Below, in pieces: positions 10,898 to 22,367 of a stretch of 64,000 bases of DNA (position 1 is its first letter; every line of letters starts with the position of its first letter). The stretch spans positions 62,001 through 126,000 of the forward strand of contig JASBTI010000041.1 in NCBI GenBank assembly GCA_030148505.1, given 5' to 3'. Under the pieces are notes generated by a model, which ran no database searches, was not told the origin of the DNA, and worked only from the letters and a program-made list of their open reading frames with translations. A program made the position numbers and the translations under genes. Source of the DNA: Rhodanobacter sp. Lineage in GTDB: Bacteria > Pseudomonadota > Gammaproteobacteria > Xanthomonadales > Rhodanobacteraceae.

Positions 10898-11628
10898 GAG
10901 GCTCCATTCGACTGCTTGCATGGTCGCTCGCACTCGCGCTGGTCGCCTTGCCTATCGTCGGCGTGCTGCGCGGATGGTTTGCGGTCAACCGCTGGCCGGT
11001 TACCCAACTGACGGTGCAGGCAGAATTCAAGCATGTAAGCGCTGCCGCTATTCGCGCTGCGGTAGTGCCGCGACTGAACAAGGGTTTTTTCGCGCTGAAT
11101 CTCGATGCGGTACAAAAATCGGTAGCGGCCTTGCCCTGGGTCGAGTCGGTGGAAGTACGCAAGCGCTGGCCGGGGACGTTGCTGCTGACCGTACAAGAGC
11201 GCAAGCCATTTGCCGTGTGGAACGGCAAGCAACTGATCAGCCGCCAGGGCAAACTCTTCGACGCGCCGCTTTCGGACGTCCACCACGTGTTGCCCGATTT
11301 GCATGGTCCGGATTCCCGGCTGGCCGAGGTAGCGAGTTTCTACGCCGAGACGCACAAGGCGTTCGCCAGGAACAAGCTGCAAATCACCGGTGTGGCATTG
11401 ACCGAGCGGGGCAGCTGGAGCGTAACCACGGCCGGCGGCGCACGGATCGTGATCGGCGACCGGGATCAGGCAAACAACCGCTTGCGTCGCTTTCTTGATG
11501 TCTACCCGCAATTGATGGCCGGGCATGCCGACGGCTTTGCCTACGCCGATCTACGTTACACCAACGGGTTTGCCGTGCGCTGGCCGCAAGCGGCTGCCGC
11601 TCATGCTGGAGGTTCGCCCCGCACATGA
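10894..11628 (+). CDS. ftsQ: Cell division protein FtsQ
   Basis: A 244-residue bitopic protein with one transmembrane helix at about residues 8-28, then a periplasmic POTRA domain and a beta domain containing a [18 protein letters not shown] segment typical of FtsQ. It links FtsL and FtsB to the early divisome. The start at 10894 is chosen because its ATG overlaps the ddlB stop and a GGGAGG ribosome-binding site lies just upstream. The frame stays open to 10855, but that extension would sit inside ddlB. Confidence 0.95.
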   Translation: MRGSIRLLAWSLALALVALPIVGVLRGWFAVNRWPVTQLTVQAEFKHVSAAAIRAAVVPRLNKGFFALNLDAVQKSVAALPWVESVEVRKRWPGTLLLTVQERKPFAVWNGKQLISRQGKLFDAPLSDVHHVLPDLHGPDSRLAEVASFYAETHKAFARNKLQITGVALTERGSWSVTTAGGARIVIGDRDQANNRLRRFLDVYPQLMAGHADGFAYADLRYTNGFAVRWPQAAAAHAGGSPRT

Positions 11629-11638
11629 CTACTCAGCT

Positions 11639-12871
11639 ATGAAAACGCGCAACGACAAGCAATTGGTGGTCGGTCTCGACATCGGTACCTCGAAGGTGGT
11701 GGCGATCGTCGGTGAATACGAGCCGGGCGAGCCGATCACGGTGATTGGCATTGGCACCCATGTGTCACGCGGCATGAAGCGAGGCTCGGTAGTCGACATC
11801 GAGTCGACTGTTCACTCTATTCAGCGTGCGGTGGAAGAGGCGGAGTTGATGGCCGGCTGCGACATTCGCTCGGTCTACGCATCCATCTCCGGCAGTCATC
11901 TGGAAACCCGCAACTCGCATGGCAATGCGGCGATTCGCGACCGAGAGGTCACCCCGGGCGACCTGGAGCAGGTGCTGGAAGCGGCCAGTGCGGTAGCGAT
12001 TCCCGCCGATCGCAAGCTGCTCTACAAGGAGTCGCAGGAGTATCGCATCGACGGCCAGGACGGCATCCGCTCGCCGGTGGGCATGAGCGGGGTCCGCCTG
12101 GAGGCGAATGTCCACCTGGTTACGGGTGCGGCGGCCGCCGTGCAGAACATCAGCAAGTGTATCCAGCGCTGCGGCTTGTCGGTAGACGAACTGGTGCCAT
12201 CAGCGCTGGCCAGCGCGAGGGCGGTGTTGACCGACGACGAGCGCGAGCTTGGCGTCTGCCTGGTCGACATCGGTGCTGGCACGACCGATATCGCGATCTA
12301 CACCCAGGGCTCGATCCGCCACACTGCCTCGTTACCGATCGGCGGCGATCAGGTCACCAGCGACATCGCCTATGGCGTGCACACCCCGACCGCGCATGCG
12401 GAGGAAATCAAGATCAAGTACGCCTGCGCCCAGACCGGCTTGGCGCACGCCGAGGAAACCATTCAGGTGCCGAGCGTCGGTGACCGACCGCCGCGCCGTC
12501 TCGCTCGCCAGTCCTTGGCGCAGAGCGTGCAAGCACGGTACGAGGAAATCTTCGAGATGGTGCAGGACCAGCTGCGCCGCTCCGGCTACGAAAACCTGGT
12601 GGCCGCCGGTGTGGTGCTGACAGGGGGTGCCTCGCGGATGGAGGGCGCGCTGGAGCTGGCTGAGGAGATTTTCCACAAGATGGTGCGCATCGGTATGCCG
12701 CAACAGGTAAGTGGCCTGGGCGACGTGGTCGCCAGCCCCTTGCACGCCACCGGCGTGGGCTTGCTGCTGCATGGCGCGCGCGCGGCAAGTACGCGCAGCA
12801 ACGGCCCGGTCGGCGGCAGTGTTGGCGGTCTGATCGAGCGCGCCCGCAGCTGGCTGGCGAGAAATTTTTGA
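11639..12871 (+). CDS. ftsA: Cell division protein FtsA (actin-like FtsZ tether)
   Basis: A 410-residue actin-fold ATPase that anchors FtsZ to the membrane and recruits later division proteins. The start of the actin fold (VVGLDIGTSKVV) lies directly after the ATG at 11639. The 1C domain, the second phosphate loop (VDIGAGTTDIAIY) and a C-terminal amphipathic helix (about residues 397-410, IERARSWLARNF) for membrane binding are visible. The frame extends upstream to 11525, but only by overlapping ftsQ, so the internal ATG ten bases after the ftsQ stop is preferred. Confidence 0.97.
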   Translation: MKTRNDKQLVVGLDIGTSKVVAIVGEYEPGEPITVIGIGTHVSRGMKRGSVVDIESTVHSIQRAVEEAELMAGCDIRSVYASISGSHLETRNSHGNAAIRDREVTPGDLEQVLEAASAVAIPADRKLLYKESQEYRIDGQDGIRSPVGMSGVRLEANVHLVTGAAAAVQNISKCIQRCGLSVDELVPSALASARAVLTDDERELGVCLVDIGAGTTDIAIYTQGSIRHTASLPIGGDQVTSDIAYGVHTPTAHAEEIKIKYACAQTGLAHAEETIQVPSVGDRPPRRLARQSLAQSVQARYEEIFEMVQDQLRRSGYENLVAAGVVLTGGASRMEGALELAEEIFHKMVRIGMPQQVSGLGDVVASPLHATGVGLLLHGARAASTRSNGPVGGSVGGLIERARSWLARNF

Positions 12872-13005
12872 TGACACCGAATCGGGACTTTCAAGGGTGA
12901 TGCAGGAGGCGTCACCAAGGGCGACAGGATGTTCGCCCACCACCATGAACGGACAGGAGTCGGGTTTCGTGGTTACAACGACAACAACTCTACGGAGGAC
13001 GGGAA

Positions 13006-14193
13006 ATGTTTGAATTAATTGATAAACTAGCACCCAATGCGGTGATCAAGGTGATTGGTGTGGGCGGTGGCGGCGGCAATGCCGTAGCGCACATGCTCAA
13101 CGCCCATATCGAAGGCGTGGAATTCATCGTTGCCAACACCGATGCCCAGGCCATGAGCAGTTGCGGCTCGCAGATCCATCTGCAGCTGGGTGGCAATGTC
13201 ACCAAGGGACTTGGCGCTGGCGCCAATCCGGAGGTGGGTCGTCAGGCAGCCCTGGAGGATCGCGAACGCATCGAAGCGATGCTCGAAGGTGCCGATATGG
13301 TGTTCATTACCGCGGGCATGGGTGGCGGCACGGGCACCGGGGCCGCTCCGGTCGTGGCGCAGCTGGCCAAGGAGAAAGGCATCCTCACCGTAGCCGTGGT
13401 GACCAAGCCGTTCCCATTCGAGGGGCGCCGTCGTATGCAGGTCGCGCTGAAGGGCATCGAGGATTTGTCCCAGCACGTCGATTCGCTGATTACCGTGCCG
13501 AACGAAAAGCTACTGAGCGTATTGGGCCGAGAAGTTACTTTGCTCAACGCATTCAAGGCTGCCAATGACGTGCTGCAGGGCGCGGTTCAAGGCATTGCCG
13601 ACTTGATTACGGCGCCAGGCCTAATCAACGTCGATTTTGCCGACGTGCGTACGGTGATGTCGGAGATGGGTCTGGCCATGATGGGCTCGGGGACCGCACG
13701 CGGCGACGATCGGGCGCAAGCGGCCGCCGAAGCTGCGATCAAAAATCCGTTGCTGGAAGACGTCAACCTCAACGGTGCCTGCGGCATTCTGGTCAACGTC
13801 ACTGCGGGTACCAACCTGACCATGCGTGAATTCGACGAAATTGGTCGGGTTATTCACGATTTTGCCAGCGAGGACGCCACCGTGGTGATCGGTACATCAC
13901 TGGACCCGGAGATGAAGGATGACGTGCGGGTCACCGTGGTGGCCACGGGACTCAATCGTGCCGCCGCTTCGCGCTCGCCGATTCGCATGGTGGAAACGCC
14001 GCAGGTGCAGATGCGTCCGCGCCCGGTGATGTTGCGTACCGGTACCGGCAACGAAGTCGTGGACTATGCCCAGCCTGAGGCGAATGGCAACGTCCAGAGC
14101 CGTGTTGAGCCCGGTTCCAGCCCGGGTAAAAATGCCGAGCCGGGCTTTGACTACCTGGATATCCCGGCTTTTCTGCGTCGTCAGGCCGATTGA
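13006..14193 (+). CDS. ftsZ: Cell division GTPase FtsZ
   Basis: A 395-residue tubulin-like GTPase that polymerises into the Z ring. The GTP-binding signature GGGTGTG is at 106-112 and the T7 synergy-loop region (NVDFADVRTVM) is present. After a flexible linker from about residue 320, the protein ends in the conserved peptide DIPAFLRRQAD, which binds FtsA and ZipA. A 134-base gap with a GGAGG site just before the ATG separates it from ftsA, so ftsZ may also have its own promoter. Confidence 0.98.
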   Translation: MFELIDKLAPNAVIKVIGVGGGGGNAVAHMLNAHIEGVEFIVANTDAQAMSSCGSQIHLQLGGNVTKGLGAGANPEVGRQAALEDRERIEAMLEGADMVFITAGMGGGTGTGAAPVVAQLAKEKGILTVAVVTKPFPFEGRRRMQVALKGIEDLSQHVDSLITVPNEKLLSVLGREVTLLNAFKAANDVLQGAVQGIADLITAPGLINVDFADVRTVMSEMGLAMMGSGTARGDDRAQAAAEAAIKNPLLEDVNLNGACGILVNVTAGTNLTMREFDEIGRVIHDFASEDATVVIGTSLDPEMKDDVRVTVVATGLNRAAASRSPIRMVETPQVQMRPRPVMLRTGTGNEVVDYAQPEANGNVQSRVEPGSSPGKNAEPGFDYLDIPAFLRRQAD

Positions 14194-14638
14194 ATGGGCC
14201 CGTCGAAGAGTGAAGTGGCTTGAACAAACGTCCATGACATAGGTCTTATGTCGAATACGATGCCTCCCGAGGCTTGCGAGCGTTAAACTGCGCGTTTACG
14301 GGCATCTTGGCGCTTTTGTGCCGAGCGCTCTCCGATTCGGCGTTTCGATGCCGAGAGGGGGCGCCGCAGGAGCGAGGTGCGGCCAGTATGCCGGGATGGT
14401 GTACTGGCGGAGCATGGCGTGATGCCTGTGCCGGACTCCCGTCCCTGGCGCAGGCATCGGTTCGGAAAGTGCGATGGGTTGTCAGGGGAGGCGTTGCCGT
14501 ACACCGTTCGCTTTCATGCATGAAGGAAACATGAAAGTTTAATAAGACTGTACGGTACGGTTTGCTTTTATCGCAGGTTAAAACTGTGTTAGCATCCGCT
14601 CCGAATTGGCTGCTGCCTACACTCAGGTACCAACAACA
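14194..14638 (+). promoter_or_regulatory. ftsZ-lpxC intergenic region with palindromes and putative lpxC promoter
   Basis: No convincing gene was found in this 445-base gap. Near its 3' end a perfect 12-base palindrome TTCATGCATGAA (14513-14524) overlaps an inverted repeat CTTTCATG / CATGAAAG (14511-14518 and 14530-14537). This is followed by an A+T-rich stretch (14537-14585) and a TAGCAT hexamer at 14590-14595, about 43 bases before lpxC. The A+T-rich tract contrasts with its surroundings and is the likely lpxC promoter region, but no textbook -35/-10 pair at 17-base spacing was found. Confidence 0.4.
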
Positions 14639-15553
14639 ATGATCAAGCAGCGTACGCTCAAAAACATCATCCGGGCTACCGGCGTGGGTTTGCACACCGG
14701 TGACAAGGTGTACATGACGCTGCGTCCAGCAGCCCCGAATACCGGCATCGTGTTCCGTCGAACCGACCTGAATCCTCCGGTGGACATCCGCGCGCGCCAG
14801 GATCATGTGGGGGACACGCGCCTGTCCACTACGTTGGTCAATGGCGAGACGCGCGTTTCCACGGTAGAGCATTTGCTTTCCGCCATGGCGGGACTCGGCA
14901 TCGACAATGCCTATGTGGACCTGTCCGCACCCGAAGTGCCGATCATGGACGGCAGCGCCGGTCCGTTCGTATTCCTGCTGCAATCGGCGGGAATAGAGGA
15001 GCAAAATGTGGCCAAGCGCTTCATCCGTATCAAGAAGCCGGTCAAGGTGCAGGATGGCGACAAGTGGGCGAGCTTTGATCCCTTCGAGGGCTTCAAGGTA
15101 GGTTTTTCGATCGATTTCAATCATCCGATCATCAGCAAGCGGACATCACGAGCGGAAATCGACTTCTCCACCACATCCTTTGTCAAGGAGGTCAGCCGGG
15201 CGCGCACTTTCGGGTTCATGCGGGACATCGAGATGCTGCGTGAGCATAATCTTGCTCTGGGTGGCTCGATGGACAACGCCGTCGTGCTCGATGACTACCG
15301 GGTATTGAACGAAGACGGTCTGCGCTACGAAGACGAGTTCGTCAAGCACAAGATTCTCGATGCGATCGGCGATCTTTACCTGCTCGGCCACAGCCTGATT
15401 GGCGCCTACCATGCGCACAAGTCCGGGCACGAATTGAACAATAAATTGTTGCGCACCTTGATGGCTGACGTCACAGCATGGGAAGAGGTCAGCTATCAGG
15501 ATGATCCAGCGACCTCGCCCATCTCCTACGCGCACCCTGCGCAGGCGATCTGA
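14639..15553 (+). CDS. lpxC: UDP-3-O-acyl-N-acetylglucosamine deacetylase LpxC
   Basis: A 304-residue zinc amidase that carries out the committed step of lipid A synthesis in the cytoplasm. The zinc-binding [17 protein letters not shown] region and the [15 protein letters not shown] region, which supplies further zinc ligands and the catalytic Asp, are both present. The length equals that of typical LpxC when translation begins at ATG 14639. The frame stays open to 14606, but the extra residues are not family-like. Its position after ftsZ follows the common gammaproteobacterial order. A strong terminator follows. Confidence 0.97.
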   Translation: MIKQRTLKNIIRATGVGLHTGDKVYMTLRPAAPNTGIVFRRTDLNPPVDIRARQDHVGDTRLSTTLVNGETRVSTVEHLLSAMAGLGIDNAYVDLSAPEVPIMDGSAGPFVFLLQSAGIEEQNVAKRFIRIKKPVKVQDGDKWASFDPFEGFKVGFSIDFNHPIISKRTSRAEIDFSTTSFVKEVSRARTFGFMRDIEMLREHNLALGGSMDNAVVLDDYRVLNEDGLRYEDEFVKHKILDAIGDLYLLGHSLIGAYHAHKSGHELNNKLLRTLMADVTAWEEVSYQDDPATSPISYAHPAQAI

Positions 15554-15588
15554 TTTCGCTGCCACCAAGAAACACGCCATACCCCACG

Positions 15589-15622
15589 AAAGGCCGCGTT
15601 GATAAACGCGGCCTTTCGTTTT
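15589..15622. terminator. Rho-independent terminator after lpxC, probably bidirectional
   Basis: A perfect 12-base-pair stem is formed by AAAGGCCGCGTT (15589-15600) and its complement (15605-15616) around the four-base loop GATA, followed by CGTTTTG. It lies 35 bases after the lpxC stop. The outer A-T pairs supply T-rich tails on both strands, so it can also stop transcription coming from the opposite strand through the dciA-like gene. Confidence 0.9.
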
Positions 15623-15750
15623 GTGATGGCCTTCCCGTTGGGTGATTTCTGCGGCGCCAGAGGTCGCTCATCTCGGACATCGGAGCGTTTTGCGTGGTAT
15701 AAACGCCCTTCGTGAATATTGCGTGATTGACAGCGAATTTTCACGTCGAT

Positions 15751-15789
15751 GAAAACGCCGACTCATGCGGTGCCCTACGTGGGCCGCAT
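15751..15789 (-). terminator. Possible terminator of the dciA-like gene
   Basis: Directly at the stop codon of the minus-strand gene, ATGCGG-TG-CCC (15765-15775) pairs with GGGCCGCAT (15781-15789) with a two-base bulge and a five-base loop. A TTTT run on the minus strand follows about ten bases later (15752-15755). The stem is imperfect and the T run is short and displaced, so the assignment is tentative. Confidence 0.35.
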
Positions 15790-16283
15790 CAGGAGTCAGC
15801 AGGTTCGGCGAGGGACGCCAGCTTAAGAAACAAGATCTGCAGTTCGGGATCGGAGAGTGAGGCGGCGCTCGCCCGAAGATGGGCGGCGGCGGCGGGGGAA
15901 AGTGGTTTTTGTCGGTCCGGGGCGCTGGTGGCTGCCGGGGCTTGGGGAACCACTTTCACGGTGACGGAACTGGCGCAGGTGCCAATGGCACGTGCGGTAT
16001 CAAGGATTTGTGCCTGCACCAGGCGCAGCCGTGATGCCCAGGCCGGTGAAGACGCCAGAAAGATGAGGCGCTCGTTGCGCAGGTTGGCGAATCTCACCTG
16101 CTCGCGTAGCGGTAATGGCAGCGTCTGGCGCAGGGCTCGATCCAGCGCCTCCAACACGCTGGCTTTTTGGGCCAGCGTGGCGAAGGAGCCACATTCGACG
16201 ATGGATTTGGGTCCATGGTCAATGCGGCGGGACGCGGGAAGCGCGCCGCGTTGCGTGGTGCCTGAATTCGACTTTGGAAACAT
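15789..16283 (-). CDS. dciA: DciA-like DUF721 family protein
   Basis: A protein of about 164 residues of the DUF721 type. The N-terminal two-thirds has a basic, KH-like region with a VRFANLRNERLIFLASSPAWASRLRL segment characteristic of the family. The C-terminal part is alanine/proline-rich and then helical. DciA loads the replicative helicase DnaB in bacteria lacking DnaC, and in Xanthomonadales it commonly lies next to lpxC/secA. The start is taken as the ATG at 16283, which abuts the ATG of the divergent peptidase gene. An upstream TTG at 16289 would overlap that gene. The function is inferred from the family. Confidence 0.8.
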   Translation of the reverse strand: MFPKSNSGTTQRGALPASRRIDHGPKSIVECGSFATLAQKASVLEALDRALRQTLPLPLREQVRFANLRNERLIFLASSPAWASRLRLVQAQILDTARAIGTCASSVTVKVVPQAPAATSAPDRQKPLSPAAAAHLRASAASLSDPELQILFLKLASLAEPADS

Positions 16284-17213
16284 ATGCAAATCATACTCGT
16301 CTCGCGTGCCAGAAAATTACCCAGAATTTTTGATCTGGCCGATCGCCGCATGCAGTGGAAGCTCTTCCCGCTGGTCGCTGTGGCGATGATCGGGCTGGTC
16401 GGGCTGGGAGCGGCGCTGGCGATGACAGTAGCCGGCCCGCGTGATCGGGCCCTGAGTGAAATTCGGGATCTGCAACAGCAGATCAGTCAGCAGAAGGCGC
16501 AGCTCGGCGGAGTCAGTCAGGACGCGCAGCGGAGCATTGACGCACTAGCCGTCAAACTGGGGCAATTGCAGGCGCAGTCGACTCGACTGGATGCGCTTGG
16601 CGAGCGGCTGGCCGAAGTCGGCAAACTGGACGTCAGCGAGTTCGATTTTGGCCAGCAGCCTGCCGTGGGTGGTATCGAGGACCTTGGCAGTACGGCGTAT
16701 GCGCTGCCACAGACGCTGAATGCCGGCATCGGCCAATTGACACGGCGCTTCGATACCCAGCAGGCTCAGTTGTCGGCGCTGCAGAGTCTGTTGCTCGATG
16801 CCAAGATCGAATCGAATCTGAAACCGACCGGGATGCCGGTACAGGGTTACATATCGTCATATTTCGGGGTTCGGACGGATCCCTTCGACGGTCATACCGA
16901 GCGACATACCGGAATCGACATTCCCACACCGTATGGAACGCCGGTACACGCCGTAGCTGAAGGCATGGTCACCTTCGCCGGGGTGCGTCATGGGTATGGC
17001 AATGTGGTCGAAATCGACCATGGCAACGGCTATATGACGCGCTATGCGCACAACAGCAAGTTGGTCGTGCATCCGGGCGAGCACGTCCAGGTGGGCCAGG
17101 TGATCGCCAAGGCTGGCTCGACGGGGCGATCGACGGGTCCGCACGTTCACTTCGAGGTCTGGTACAAGGGCCGCGTGATCAACCCATTGGCATTTGTGCG
17201 CAACCATCGGTAG
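16284..17213 (+). CDS. M23 family metallopeptidase, membrane-anchored (LytM/EnvC type)
   Basis: A 309-residue protein with a short basic cytoplasmic head, one transmembrane segment (about 27-48), a periplasmic coiled coil (about 55-115) and a C-terminal M23 domain. The zinc motif HTGID (His208, Asp212) and the HVH motif (287-289) are intact, so it may be an active peptidoglycan endopeptidase and not only an amidase activator. The gene lies between the dciA-like gene and secA, as in related genomes. The start at 16284 is chosen because the residues just before the membrane helix look conserved in type. A methionine at residue 23 is an alternative. Confidence 0.85.
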   Translation: MQIILVSRARKLPRIFDLADRRMQWKLFPLVAVAMIGLVGLGAALAMTVAGPRDRALSEIRDLQQQISQQKAQLGGVSQDAQRSIDALAVKLGQLQAQSTRLDALGERLAEVGKLDVSEFDFGQQPAVGGIEDLGSTAYALPQTLNAGIGQLTRRFDTQQAQLSALQSLLLDAKIESNLKPTGMPVQGYISSYFGVRTDPFDGHTERHTGIDIPTPYGTPVHAVAEGMVTFAGVRHGYGNVVEIDHGNGYMTRYAHNSKLVVHPGEHVQVGQVIAKAGSTGRSTGPHVHFEVWYKGRVINPLAFVRNHR

Positions 17214-17418
17214 CACAAGGGTGCGTCACCCCTTGAATCCAGTCGTAGATGCCGCCATAGCCATGATCTGGACGGTCCGCGCCGACGGGTCGGTCTTTTC
17301 ACCGGTGGCCCGGCGAGCTGCAATGCCTTCCCGGGTCCGTGCGTCGCCGAGCATGTAGTAAGATGCCCGTTTGGCCCGTGTCAGTTGCGGGCAACCCGTT
17401 ACCCAATCCGGAATATCG

Positions 17419-20157
<2,739 letters not shown>

Positions 20158-20177
20158 TGTCGCGTTGAATCCCGATA

Positions 20178-20200
20178 GAAAAATCCCGTTTCGGCGGGTC
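20178..20200 (-). terminator. Probable terminator of the lptD-apaH operon
   Basis: On the minus strand a CCCG...CGGG stem (20185-20188 with 20195-20198) around a six-base loop is followed directly by ATTTTTC. It lies ten bases beyond the apaH stop and 30 bases beyond the convergent secA stop. The stem core is short, so confidence is moderate. Confidence 0.5.
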
Positions 20201-20209
20201 TTCCTCGGT

Positions 20210-21061
20210 TCAGTCGGCGACGCCAGCGGGACGTTTGCGATGTGACTCGGCGTTGACGGTAATGTAGCGCGGCTCGTCGCCATCCAGTTGTAGCGCGGTA
20301 AGTTGTCCGCCCCATACGCACCCGGTATCGATGGCATGTACCCCGAGGCCGGCAAAACGTCCCAGCGCCGACCAGTGACCACAGACGATACGCATCTCCC
20401 GACGGCGCATGCCGGGTACTTCATACCATGGGTACAAGCCCGCACGCTGGGTACCGGGCACGTCCTTGGCGTCAAAATCAATCCGCCCGTTGACGTCGCA
20501 GTAACGCATGCGCGTCATGAAATTGATGGTGGCACGCTGGCGGTCGAGACCCTGCAGCCGCGGTGACCATGCTGCTGGTCGATTGCCGAACAGATTCCGC
20601 AGTAGCCGTGGATGACGTGGGCTGGACAGCTCCCGCTCCACCTCCTGGGCGGCGCGCAATGCCTGTCGCAGGGTCCACGAAGGCGCCAGTCCCGCATGCA
20701 CCATGCTCCAATTCAGCTGCTCATCATGATGCAGGAGCTTTTGCGAACGCAGCCATTCGAAAAGTACCGGCGCATCATCGGCAAACAACACTTCGCGCAG
20801 TTCAGGGTTTACCCGCGCCTGGGCATCCGGACGGCGCTGTGCGATGGCCAGCAGACTCAGATCATGGTTGCCCAAGGTGATTACGCAGCTCTCGCGCAAG
20901 TCATGGATTAGCCGCAGTGTCTCCAGTGACTGCCCGCCCCGGTTGACCAGATCGCCGCAGAACCATAACCGGTCGCTTGCTGGGTCGAAACGCAGCTTGT
21001 CGAGCATCCGCTGCAGTTCGGGATAGCAGCCCTGCACGTCGCCGATGGCATACGTGGCCAT
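20210..21061 (-). CDS. apaH: Symmetrical bis(5'-nucleosyl)-tetraphosphatase ApaH
   Basis: A 283-residue metallophosphoesterase that splits Ap4A into two ADP and also decaps Np4-RNA. The metal-binding motifs are GDVQGC (7-12), GDLVNRG (36-42) and GNHD (64-67), with a further HAGLAP and a C-terminal DTGCVWGGQLTAL. It is the last gene of the lptD-surA-pdxA-rsmA-apaG-apaH run, the same order as in E. coli, with 15 bases after apaG. A terminator-like hairpin follows. Confidence 0.96.
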   Translation of the reverse strand: MATYAIGDVQGCYPELQRMLDKLRFDPASDRLWFCGDLVNRGGQSLETLRLIHDLRESCVITLGNHDLSLLAIAQRRPDAQARVNPELREVLFADDAPVLFEWLRSQKLLHHDEQLNWSMVHAGLAPSWTLRQALRAAQEVERELSSPRHPRLLRNLFGNRPAAWSPRLQGLDRQRATINFMTRMRYCDVNGRIDFDAKDVPGTQRAGLYPWYEVPGMRRREMRIVCGHWSALGRFAGLGVHAIDTGCVWGGQLTALQLDGDEPRYITVNAESHRKRPAGVAD

Positions 21062-21076
21062 GTCAGTGTGAGGCCA

Positions 21077-21460
21077 TCAGTGCAAGGTACGGGGAATGGA
21101 CAGGGTGAACGCCGGAATTGGAGCCTCGAACTCGGTACCATCGTCGGCCAGCATCCGGTAGCTGCCGCTCATGGTACCCACCGGCGTTTCCAGCACGGCG
21201 CCGGAGGTGTACTCGAAGTCGTCGCCGGGCCGCATCCATGGTTGCTCACCCACGACCCCATCCCCGCGAACCTCCTGCACCTTGCCGTTGGCGTCGGTGA
21301 TCAGCCAGTGGCGGCCAAGCAAACGCGCGGCCATAGTGCCTGCGTTGCGTAGGGTTATGGAATAGGCAAAAACGTAGCGATTGTCACCGGGTTTCGATTG
21401 ATCGGAGACGAACCGGGTTTCGACCTGCACGTCGATCGTGTAGGAAGATTTTTCATTCAT
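21077..21460 (-). CDS. apaG: ApaG protein (Co2+/Mg2+ efflux-associated, DUF525)
   Basis: A 127-residue all-beta ApaG-fold protein. The central YSITLRNAG, the DGVVGEQPWMRPGDDFEYTSG block and the GTMSGSYRM strand are characteristic. The molecular role is not settled. It is co-conserved with apaH and rsmA and has been linked to divalent metal resistance. It lies between rsmA and apaH in the operon. Confidence 0.95.
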   Translation of the reverse strand: MNEKSSYTIDVQVETRFVSDQSKPGDNRYVFAYSITLRNAGTMAARLLGRHWLITDANGKVQEVRGDGVVGEQPWMRPGDDFEYTSGAVLETPVGTMSGSYRMLADDGTEFEAPIPAFTLSIPRTLH

Positions 21461-21508
21461 GTTCTGATTGTAAGGCCTGCAGACATGAATGGGGCGGCCC
21501 GGGCAAAT

Positions 21509-22315
21509 CTATACGCTATCGTTGTTTAAGGCGGCGCCGTAAATCTTTGCCAATCGCACGAAGTCAGCGGGAGCCAGCGCTTCTGCGCGGGCTTTCGGGT
21601 CGATGTCGGCGCGACGGATCGCGTCGCTGTCGAGCAGTTGCTTCAGTGCGTTGCCCAGGGTCTTGCGACGTTGTGCGAACGCGGCTTTGACTACCGCGTA
21701 AACGTCCGCCGGGTTGGCGTCATGCCGTTGGTGAGGCGGTATCGGCAGCAGCCTGACCACCGCGGAGTCCACCTTGGGTGGGGGGCGAAACGCTTCGGGT
21801 GGCACGTGGAACAGGGGTTCGACGCGGCAGGCCAGTTGCAGCATCACCGAAAGCCTGCCGTAGACCTTGCTGCCGGGTTCGGCTGCCATGCGCTCCACCA
21901 CCTCTTTCTGCAACATGAAATGCATGTCCTCGATCACTTCGGCATGCTGGACACAATGGAACAGGATGGGGCTGGAAATGTAGTACGGCAGGTTGCCGGC
22001 GATGCGTATACGCTCCACGCCATGGCTATGCGCCAGTGCGGCGAAGTCCACTTTCAAAACGTCGGCATGGATGACGTGCAGTGCTCCTGTGGAGGCAGCG
22101 CGCGTCCGCAAGGCGGGGATCAGATCGGTATCCAGTTCGATCGCGGTGAGCTTGCCCGCCGCTGACAGCAGCGGCAGGGTCAGCGCGCCTTCCCCAGGGC
22201 CGATCTCGACCATGAAATCAGTAGGGCGGGGGGCTACGGCGCGAACAATATTCTGGATGTAGCGGGTGTCGTGGAGAAAGTGCTGGCCGTAGCTCTTCTT
22301 GGGCCGGGCGTTCAT
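21509..22315 (-). CDS. rsmA: 16S rRNA dimethyladenosine transferase RsmA (KsgA)
   Basis: A 268-residue methyltransferase that dimethylates A1518 and A1519 near the 3' end of 16S rRNA during 30S assembly. The N-terminal KKSYGQHFLHD, the SAM-binding VEIGPGEGALT and the catalytic NLPYYISSP motifs are clear, followed by the helical C-terminal domain. The size is normal, and the gene lies between pdxA and apaG as in E. coli. Confidence 0.97.
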   Translation of the reverse strand: MNARPKKSYGQHFLHDTRYIQNIVRAVAPRPTDFMVEIGPGEGALTLPLLSAAGKLTAIELDTDLIPALRTRAASTGALHVIHADVLKVDFAALAHSHGVERIRIAGNLPYYISSPILFHCVQHAEVIEDMHFMLQKEVVERMAAEPGSKVYGRLSVMLQLACRVEPLFHVPPEAFRPPPKVDSAVVRLLPIPPHQRHDANPADVYAVVKAAFAQRRKTLGNALKQLLDSDAIRRADIDPKARAEALAPADFVRLAKIYGAALNNDSV

Positions 22316-22367
22316 AGGGGCAGTAACGAGCGGAAAGGAGCGAGAAAAGAGTCAATACCGTGATGGT

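Noticed and set aside
14246-15124. Minus-strand open frame across the ftsZ-lpxC gap and lpxC
   Set aside because: Most of it is antisense to lpxC and it has no family-like residues, so the gap is treated as non-coding.
17214-17418. Possible secM-like arrest peptide gene before secA
   Set aside because: No small frame with a signal peptide and arrest motif was found in the 205-base gap.
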